A stretch of 30,485 bases of DNA from Sphingobacteriaceae bacterium UBA2059. Its GTDB lineage: Bacteria; Bacteroidota; Bacteroidia; Sphingobacteriales; Sphingobacteriaceae. Positions 7,985-13,835 of this stretch are shown here, piece after piece. The stretch spans positions 161,544 to 192,028 of the forward strand of contig DDAL01000024.1 of assembly GCA_002332615.1 (NCBI GenBank). The letters run 5' to 3'. The position numbers and the translations under genes were made by a program. Under the pieces are notes generated by a model. That model was not told where the DNA came from and did not search any database. It saw nothing but the letters and a program-made list of their open reading frames with translations. How positions within the stretch are numbered: the first letter of the stretch is position 1; each line of letters opens with the position of its first letter.

Positions 7985-8863
7985 TTACTTTTGCTTCTCA
8001 AAAAGCTCCAGGTCTGCTACAAGCGTAAGCTCAGTAGACTGCTCCCCAAGCCAGCCCATGTCATGCAATAAGCCGGTTTGGATTTTAATAAAATCAATAC
8101 CCTTCAATACCGCCTTGTTGCCTTTTGCATCGATAGCGTGAGCAATATCCAGCTTGTCGCCGGCAACCAGATTATCAGCATATCCCCAGTCAAAAGGCTT
8201 ACTGGTAATAAAGGAAGGTTTGCTGGCGTCGATATTAGACGAGGGAAGCAAGGTGCCCGTTAAGGTATACGAGTTTCCGCTGATCCATTCCGGGAAATAG
8301 GACTGCTTATGTTCGGAGTTCTTTTTAATAACACCTTCTTTTCCCTGGTTGTCTTTCCATGAAACATCCTCACCGGGAGTTGCAGGTTTTGTATAGGTAA
8401 CACTATAGTTTCTTATATACCCATCTTTGCCTGCAGCGCTGCCGGCTAACTCATACCATACATCGTCAGGCAAGCCATTTCCATTTACATCCTGCATAAC
8501 CAATACCACGCCGGGTTCGGCAAAAAGGCTGTTTGCATTTCCTTTAATAAGAATCTCTTCTTTATCCTGACGGTCCATCACCGTATGGTCAAAACCCAGC
8601 ACGATAAAGCCACCCCAGGCACCCAGGGTAACACTGCCTGCTTTACCTATGATGCTTTGAGCAGACTCCATATCGCCCGGCTTCTTGTTGATGAACTGTC
8701 CCGGGCCGGGTTTATATTCATACAACTTGCTAACATAGGCGCTGCTGCTCTCAGTAACAGGCCTCAGGCACACGGTCGCCGGTTCCTTATCATTATCCTT
8801 TGAGCATGCAGAAAAGCAAAGAGGGAGGATAATCAAGGCAGTTTTAATGTAGTTAATTTTCAT
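7985..8863 (-). CDS. Surface lipoprotein of the B12 operon, function unknown
   Basis: A 292-residue lipoprotein: signal peptide with lipobox ending at Cys20 (FSAC) followed by SKDNDKE, an acidic/lysine-rich stretch of the kind that sends Bacteroidota lipoproteins to the cell surface. The body contains PGPGQFIN, LGAWGGFIVLGFDHTV, a calcium-loop-like DVNGNGLPDD at 125-134 followed by VWYELAGS, PFDWGYADN, FIKIQTG and WLGEQSTE. From memory these match a family labelled cell-surface or PKD-domain protein in Bacteroidota, often found in B12 transport loci; I could not confirm this by search. It is the last gene of the riboswitch-controlled operon, 23 bp after the second propeller gene and just before the palindromic terminator. 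A role in cobalamin capture is inferred from position only. Confidence 0.88.
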   Translation of the reverse strand: MKINYIKTALIILPLCFSACSKDNDKEPATVCLRPVTESSSAYVSKLYEYKPGPGQFINKKPGDMESAQSIIGKAGSVTLGAWGGFIVLGFDHTVMDRQDKEEILIKGNANSLFAEPGVVLVMQDVNGNGLPDDVWYELAGSAAGKDGYIRNYSVTYTKPATPGEDVSWKDNQGKEGVIKKNSEHKQSYFPEWISGNSYTLTGTLLPSSNIDASKPSFITSKPFDWGYADNLVAGDKLDIAHAIDAKGNKAVLKGIDFIKIQTGLLHDMGWLGEQSTELTLVADLELFEKQK

Positions 8864-8886
8864 TTTCAGTTTCTGTCAAGTGTAGC

Positions 8887-9996
8887 TTAGTTTTCTGTTT
8901 GTTTCGTTTTGTAAACGAATACCGCGGTTGCCGGCAACGTTCCTGTGCCAAACTTCAGTTTAAACTTACCATTTTTATCAAAATAAAAAGCTTCGCCGGC
9001 AGGAGCATAACTATTGGCGTCTAATACAAGGATATCCTGGTTAAGGTCATTTATAACTATTCCATAAGGAGTTTGAACCTGTGTTCCGTCACTGATAAAT
9101 GGAGTACCCGGTTTGCCGCTTTGGGGGTCCAGTGTGTTTACAGACGGCACTCCAAAAGGATCAAAGATGGCCAGCGCGCTGCTTTTACTAAAAGCAAACC
9201 CGCCTATGGGAGTATCCGCAAAAGTGCTTAAAAAGTTATTCTTACGAGTATCAATCACCTGCAGTGCAGGCAGGTTGCTCTCGCTTTTATATTCGCCCTG
9301 GGCGGCAACAAACACCTTTCCGCCGGTCGAAGCGGCCAGAGCCGTGGGGTTAAACTCAACAGGTATCTTTGCGCTAAGCTTTTGATCGGTGAGATCAACC
9401 ACCGAAACCGTATTGTCATACTCCGGATGTTTAAACATAAAGTGCGATGAGTTGGCGATGTAAAGCTTCGCGTCCATAACAGCCATTCCTTCCATTGCAC
9501 CGCCAGCCACAAAGCGGCTTTCTATGGTTAGCTTTGCTGTATCCACTACGCTCAGCTTACCGTCAAAGCCTCCAACGAAGGCTTTGTTTTTGTAAAACAC
9601 AAGCCCTCGCGGCATGTAGCTCTCCTTGTCGTCAAAAAAAGGAATACGTTTAATTGTTTTGCCGGTGTATACATTCATCACTTCCAGATAGGAGTTTTTA
9701 TTGCCTTTGGTGCCAGTTATCACGCAATACAGTTTGCTGCCATAGCTTTTGAGGTCATGAGCTGTTTCGCCCAGCTTGCTCCCGTTCACAGTTTTATAGA
9801 AGTCGATGTCGGTAGTGCCGGTTTCTAAGTTATGGAAACTCAGGCTGCTGTTGTCGCTCTCCATAAAGCCTTCGTTCAGTACGTAAATACCTGCTGTAAC
9901 AAGCTCGCGGGGAGACTCGTCCTTGTCATCTTTGGTACAGGATTGAAATGCAAGTGCCACACAAAGGCACAGAGAAAACAAATAATTCTTACTCAT
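8887..9996 (-). CDS. BtuG-like beta-propeller lipoprotein (second copy)
   Basis: A 369-residue lipoprotein with lipid cysteine at residue 20 (QSC) followed by TKDDKDESP, a surface-export-like acidic tail. The mature part is built of repeated four-strand blades with YncE-like pieces such as VLNEGFMESDNSSL, GSKLYCVITG, NKAFVGGFDGKLSVVDTA, KLYIANSS and VSVVDLTDQKL, consistent with a seven-bladed propeller. In Bacteroides the surface lipoprotein BtuG has this fold and binds cobalamin with very high affinity. Here the gene lies 1 bp after a paralogue in the same operon, behind a BtuB-like receptor and a cobalamin riboswitch, so a role as B12 capture protein is likely. The exact binding residues cannot be placed without a structure. 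Confidence 0.87.
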   Translation of the reverse strand: MSKNYLFSLCLCVALAFQSCTKDDKDESPRELVTAGIYVLNEGFMESDNSSLSFHNLETGTTDIDFYKTVNGSKLGETAHDLKSYGSKLYCVITGTKGNKNSYLEVMNVYTGKTIKRIPFFDDKESYMPRGLVFYKNKAFVGGFDGKLSVVDTAKLTIESRFVAGGAMEGMAVMDAKLYIANSSHFMFKHPEYDNTVSVVDLTDQKLSAKIPVEFNPTALAASTGGKVFVAAQGEYKSESNLPALQVIDTRKNNFLSTFADTPIGGFAFSKSSALAIFDPFGVPSVNTLDPQSGKPGTPFISDGTQVQTPYGIVINDLNQDILVLDANSYAPAGEAFYFDKNGKFKLKFGTGTLPATAVFVYKTKQTEN

Positions 9997-9997
9997 T

Positions 9998-11128
9998 TTA
10001 CTTTTGGTTAAGGTTTAAAAACGCTATCTGAGCCGGAAGCATACCACATACAACCGACCATTTTAATATTCCTTCTTTATCAAAGCAAAGAAGGCGGCCG
10101 GGCGATGTATAGGATCGTGCATCCGTTAAATAAATATTCTTGCTTATCGGATCTACCGCTATGCAATAAGGCGTCTCGATTTTTCTACTAACATCATCCT
10201 TTAAAAAACTCTTGTCTAAAAACTTTTCTTCCTTTATATCGATAAGGTTATAAGATATTTCGTACGTCTGAGAAATATTGCTCCATTCAGTCTGGTAAGT
10301 ATAGGCCAGGTCATCATCTATACACAAATTACTTACGCCTATATCAAATACCTTTTTAACAGCATCCGTTTTAGTATCTATGGCAAACAGTCTGGAAGGA
10401 ATGTCGCCATAATCTCCGCGGGAGCTGACATATAGGTCTCCATACTTGTCGGCCTTAAGCCTGTGAAGATTGATGGCTACATCAATTTTTTTAAGCTCGG
10501 TAAAGGTGTTGAGGTCTATTACCGACACTGTGCGCTCATAATTATCCGGATCGTATCCGCCCGAGTTAGCAATATAAAGTTTGTCATTTACGATAGCCAT
10601 CTCTTCGGGCTGCCTGCCAACGTTCACTACCTTCTCCACAGCAAAGCTGGTGGTATCTATGCGGGCAACAGAGCCCAGAGGATTATTTCGCTTTCCGTCA
10701 ATGGTTTCATAGGAGCTTACATAAGCTTTTCCCTTATGAAACGTTACATACCGGCCATTTGGAATAGCGACCTGCGCAAGCTGGCGCTGAGTTTTTTTAT
10801 TAAGCACAATAAGCTTGTTGGATGCGTTCATTACAATGTAAACCTTTGAGCCATAAATGCCTATGTCGTTTCCCGTATCACCCATGCCCAGCGTTACCTC
10901 AGGATTAGCTTGTTCGAAAATATTCCTTCGGTAAATGCCTGTTTTGCTGTCGTAAAAATCAAGACTCGAATTATTACCGTTCCAGTTGCCCTCATTAACC
11001 AGATAGAAGCTTAGTCCGGACGAAGGATCAACCGGTATGGGCACTTCGGGACTTACCGATGCGTCCTTTCTGCAGGAGGACAGAACGGCCGCAATGAGTA
11101 CTATAAGAATATAAATGCTTCTTTTCAT
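9998..11128 (-). CDS. BtuG-like beta-propeller lipoprotein (first copy)
   Basis: A 376-residue lipoprotein with signal peptide and lipid cysteine at residue 19 (SSC), followed by RKDASVSPE. It is a paralogue of the next gene: the blades share LVNEGNWNGNNSSLDFYD, YGSKVYIVMN, KAYVSSY, KLYIANSGG and TVSVIDLNTF at corresponding places, though the two have clearly diverged. The repeats fit a YncE/BtuG-type seven-bladed propeller. It begins 9 bp after the stop of the BtuB-like receptor and ends 1 bp before the second copy starts, so the three are translated from one message. Expected role: a surface lid or capture protein working with the BtuB barrel. Ligand assignment rests on gene context and fold family. 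Confidence 0.88.
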   Translation of the reverse strand: MKRSIYILIVLIAAVLSSCRKDASVSPEVPIPVDPSSGLSFYLVNEGNWNGNNSSLDFYDSKTGIYRRNIFEQANPEVTLGMGDTGNDIGIYGSKVYIVMNASNKLIVLNKKTQRQLAQVAIPNGRYVTFHKGKAYVSSYETIDGKRNNPLGSVARIDTTSFAVEKVVNVGRQPEEMAIVNDKLYIANSGGYDPDNYERTVSVIDLNTFTELKKIDVAINLHRLKADKYGDLYVSSRGDYGDIPSRLFAIDTKTDAVKKVFDIGVSNLCIDDDLAYTYQTEWSNISQTYEISYNLIDIKEEKFLDKSFLKDDVSRKIETPYCIAVDPISKNIYLTDARSYTSPGRLLCFDKEGILKWSVVCGMLPAQIAFLNLNQK

Positions 11129-11137
11129 TTTAATGTA

Positions 11138-13192
11138 TTAATAGTTAAGTATAAGATGTAAGCGATAGCTCCGGCCTTCCAGCGGAAATGATTTAACAAT
11201 GTCCCTGTACTGATTGAACAGGTTGTTTACCTGAGCCGAAGCTTTAAACCGGAGCGTGTCCAGTTGCCAGGTTTTCACTACAGCCAGGTCATGCGTATAC
11301 CAGGGTTCCAGTTTGTATTCGTTCGTATTAACCTTGCTGAAATACCGCTGGCCGCAATATAGATAGCTATAGTTGAAGGCCCAGCTTTTATGCTGAACCG
11401 ATGCCGTGAGCGAGCCGCTATGAACAGGCGTATAAGCCAACTGATGCTCGTAGCTCATTTCATCTTCGGGGTCAGTAATATCATGTGCCTGCTGGAACGT
11501 ATAAGTAATACCGGCTTGGAGACTTGTGTGTGTATTGAAGCGGCCCGCAGCGCGAGCCCCCGCGTCCAGGCCCCGGATATCTGCTTTTCCTATATTGGCC
11601 ATGCGCCAGCGGAAAAGATTTTCGCCAGGCACCGCGGTAATTTTATCGGTCACCTTATTATAATAGGCGTCTGCATTAAGTGCAAGCAATTTAACAAAAC
11701 CGGTTACATATTCTCTCTGATAGCTAAATCCAAGATCATACTGATCTGCAAACTCGGGCTTTAAAGTAGCAGAGCCAACAAAGGTGTAATACAGATCATT
11801 GAAAGTAGGCAGGCGAAAAATGCGTTTATAAAACCCCCGTATAAGCAGAGATTTATCTCCCAGAGGGGTCCAGGCAGCTGTAAAGGAAGGGGTCCATTCC
11901 TGTTTATCGTCGGCAGCCCGCCCGTTCTTTACTTTTTCATGAGCCACGGTACCAAGCAGCGAAGCATGAAGCTTTATTGGTCCGCGCTGCCATTCGCTCG
12001 ATACGGCTACAAGTTGTGTATAACGCGTTGGATAGGCAAAGGAATATAGATTGGCATCCATGCGGTTCACCACAAAGTCGGCCGAAAGACCGGCCTGCCA
12101 GCCGGGCATAATCTCTATGCTGTTAACCAGGGAGGCATAAAACTCATGCTGCTTATAGTAATTATCAATTTTACCTTTCAGGTTTGGATAAACGGGGTCC
12201 AGGTATCGGGTATAATCATACGCATATCTGGCATTGGCTAAAAGCTTCCATCGGGCGTGTGCGGCAGTTTGAAAGGAGGCTTGCAAAAATGCAGAGAGGT
12301 CTTTGAGCCGTTCGTCGGTTTCGAAGTTATTGCTTATGATGGCCCGGGGCAGTCCGCGCTCAGAGTCGTAATAAAAGCCTTTAACAGACCATTGGCTGCT
12401 GTTTTGAGGATTTCCATACCAGGCCAGCTCCGTTTTAAAAGATTGTATGTCTCCGTTTTGCCGCCTTGCCGTGGTATCGTATACCGAATTTGTGTAACGG
12501 AACTTATAGTCGCCCTTAGCGCGGGTATATTCGGCAAGAGCAGTCATAGAAACAGAAGAACTTATCTTTTGCTCCATGCGGAGCGAAGGTTTAACCAGGG
12601 AGGTGGAGCCCAGGCCAAGCGAAGCTTGAACGTTTCTGCTTTGGCCTGCCTTGAAAAGAGGTTTTAACGATTGCAGGTAAAGTGCAGAAGCGGCCGAAAA
12701 AGCCCTTGCAGGTTGCAGCACCGCGCTCTTTTGGCCCATATATACTTCTATCTCTTCGAGGTTGTCGAGCGAAAACCTGCCCAGGTCGATTTGCCCGTTC
12801 TGTGCATTATTTATTTGCATGCCATCGTAAAATACGGCTGTATGGTTGCTGCCCATACTACGTACATTAATGGTTTTAAGGCCGCCTATACCTCCATAGT
12901 CCTTTATCTGCAAACCCGAAAAGTACCTTAAGGCATCAGCAACCGAAAAACTGTTGAGGCGCTCAAGCTGCTCTTTGCTTAGTGACTGAACGGGTGTTAA
13001 GGAACGCTGCATTTTAAGCAACTGCACACCGGTAATAGTGACCTCGCTAAGCGTATCGCTGTTTGCAAACGGACGTCTTGTTTGTAAGGTATCTTCTATA
13101 AAATGCGTTTGTAGCCTGATGCTGCGCGCATGGGCTGTATACCCCGCAAGCAAGTGGATAAGCAAATATAAATACGCAACTCTGCAACGCAT
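11138..13192 (-). CDS. btuB: BtuB-like TonB-dependent cobalamin receptor
   Basis: Outer-membrane TonB-dependent receptor of 684 residues. The signal peptide (RCRVAYLYLLIHLLAGYTAHA) is followed by a TonB-box-like DTLSEVTITG near residues 46-55. A plug domain follows (RSMGSNHTAVFYDGMQIN, LDNLEEIEVYMGQKSAVLQPA), then a long series of amphipathic barrel strands ending in the aromatic LILNY. There is no carboxypeptidase-like N-terminal extension, so it is BtuB/FepA-sized rather than SusC-like. The start is set at the ATG 13192; a TTG three codons upstream is less likely. No Shine-Dalgarno sequence is evident. It is the first gene behind a cobalamin riboswitch and precedes two BtuG-like lipoproteins, which makes cobalamin the most likely ligand. 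Confidence 0.92.
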   Translation of the reverse strand: MRCRVAYLYLLIHLLAGYTAHARSIRLQTHFIEDTLQTRRPFANSDTLSEVTITGVQLLKMQRSLTPVQSLSKEQLERLNSFSVADALRYFSGLQIKDYGGIGGLKTINVRSMGSNHTAVFYDGMQINNAQNGQIDLGRFSLDNLEEIEVYMGQKSAVLQPARAFSAASALYLQSLKPLFKAGQSRNVQASLGLGSTSLVKPSLRMEQKISSSVSMTALAEYTRAKGDYKFRYTNSVYDTTARRQNGDIQSFKTELAWYGNPQNSSQWSVKGFYYDSERGLPRAIISNNFETDERLKDLSAFLQASFQTAAHARWKLLANARYAYDYTRYLDPVYPNLKGKIDNYYKQHEFYASLVNSIEIMPGWQAGLSADFVVNRMDANLYSFAYPTRYTQLVAVSSEWQRGPIKLHASLLGTVAHEKVKNGRAADDKQEWTPSFTAAWTPLGDKSLLIRGFYKRIFRLPTFNDLYYTFVGSATLKPEFADQYDLGFSYQREYVTGFVKLLALNADAYYNKVTDKITAVPGENLFRWRMANIGKADIRGLDAGARAAGRFNTHTSLQAGITYTFQQAHDITDPEDEMSYEHQLAYTPVHSGSLTASVQHKSWAFNYSYLYCGQRYFSKVNTNEYKLEPWYTHDLAVVKTWQLDTLRFKASAQVNNLFNQYRDIVKSFPLEGRSYRLHLILNY

Positions 13193-13304
13193 GCCGGTCA
13201 AAAGCTAAAGCGCATCGGGAAAAAGAAAAGAGAGGCAAATGCACCAGGTATTGCAGTGCGCGTACATCCCAGCTTCAATCCCCGAAAGCTATGATTACTA
13301 TAGT

Positions 13305-13475
13305 GCTCAGGCAGGTCTTCTGACTTACTCCTCCGTTGCCGGCCTTCCCGCTTTAAGGGCAGTGGCCATAGTTTGGCAAAAGATAGCAGAGTTCACAGCT
13401 GCGGGACAGTTCAGGATTTTCGCCTGTATTCCCTTTTAATCCCGGCAGTTTAATGCACAGGAACCTCAAGCATTT
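13305..13475 (-). ncRNA. Cobalamin (B12) riboswitch
   Basis: Read on the minus strand the region carries the cobalamin aptamer blocks in order: GAGGTTCCTGTG, then GGGAATACAGGCGAAAATCC, ACTGTCCCGC, GCTGTGA, GGCCACTGCC, GGGAAGGCC, and the B12 box AGTCAGAAGACCTGCC at 13310-13325. The aptamer starts just below a well-formed promoter and ends about 115 nt before the btuB-like ATG. It should reduce expression of the whole transport operon when adenosylcobalamin or a related form is abundant. The spacer 13193-13304 holds a pyrimidine-rich run but no classical terminator, so control by blocking translation seems more likely than early termination; that part is inference. Confidence 0.97.
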
Positions 13476-13476
13476 G

Positions 13477-13508
13477 CAAAGGTAAGAATAGGTATTGATA
13501 AATACAAT
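13477..13508 (-). promoter_or_regulatory. Bacteroidota-type promoter of the B12 operon
   Basis: On the minus strand ATTG (13505-13508) is followed by 20 nt and then TACCTTTG (13477-13484). This is a full match to the -7 consensus TAnnTTTG at the standard 19-21 nt from TTG. The predicted start of transcription lies a few bases downstream, right at the 5-prime end of the riboswitch. This is the best promoter in the window. Confidence 0.8.
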
Positions 13509-13551
13509 CAGTATGCCTTCGGAGCGGATGGCACAGTAATTCCGGGTCTTA

Positions 13552-13833
13552 CTAATTAATATAGTCACGGTCTTCCTGGCTCAATCCACCTTCAGTGGTT
13601 TGCCCCTCAATGGCAGCAGGTTCGGTAATGGTAACAGGTGTCCTTTTTTGCCGCTTCGTCCAGCCTACAAGAGCCCCCACGATAAAGCCCGTTGCAAAGG
13701 TAAAAGCAATGATGTTCAACTTGGAAGTCAAATAGCTGCCAAAGAACCAAAAATTAACAGTTTCTGTATTATTCATCATTACTACGGTGAGCAGCACGGT
13801 AAGTACGACAATGAGTGCAATTTTAATGTTCAT
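13552..13833 (-). CDS. LapA-domain (DUF1049) small membrane protein
   Basis: A 93-residue protein with two membrane segments: residues about 4-22 (IALIVVLTVLLTVVMMN) and about 40-60 (IIAFTFATGFIVGALVGW), joined by the typical NTETVNFWFFGSYLTSKLN loop. A basic, then acidic, cytosolic tail follows. This is the DUF1049/LapA pattern. In E. coli LapA works with LapB in regulating lipopolysaccharide synthesis, but small members outside Proteobacteria are not characterised. It starts only 2 bp after the stop of the large outer-membrane peptidase-like gene, so the two are cotranscribed. It ends upstream of the B12 promoter. Confidence 0.85.
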   Translation of the reverse strand: MNIKIALIVVLTVLLTVVMMNNTETVNFWFFGSYLTSKLNIIAFTFATGFIVGALVGWTKRQKRTPVTITEPAAIEGQTTEGGLSQEDRDYIN

Positions 13834-13835
13834 AA

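Noticed and set aside
12257..12931. Plus-strand open frames opposite the BtuB-like gene
   Set aside because: Fully antisense to the receptor, composition unlike a real protein (Cys/Arg-rich), no recognisable motif.
13193..13201. TTG start three codons upstream for the BtuB-like receptor
   Set aside because: The ATG at 13192 gives a normal signal peptide; the extension adds nothing typical of the family.
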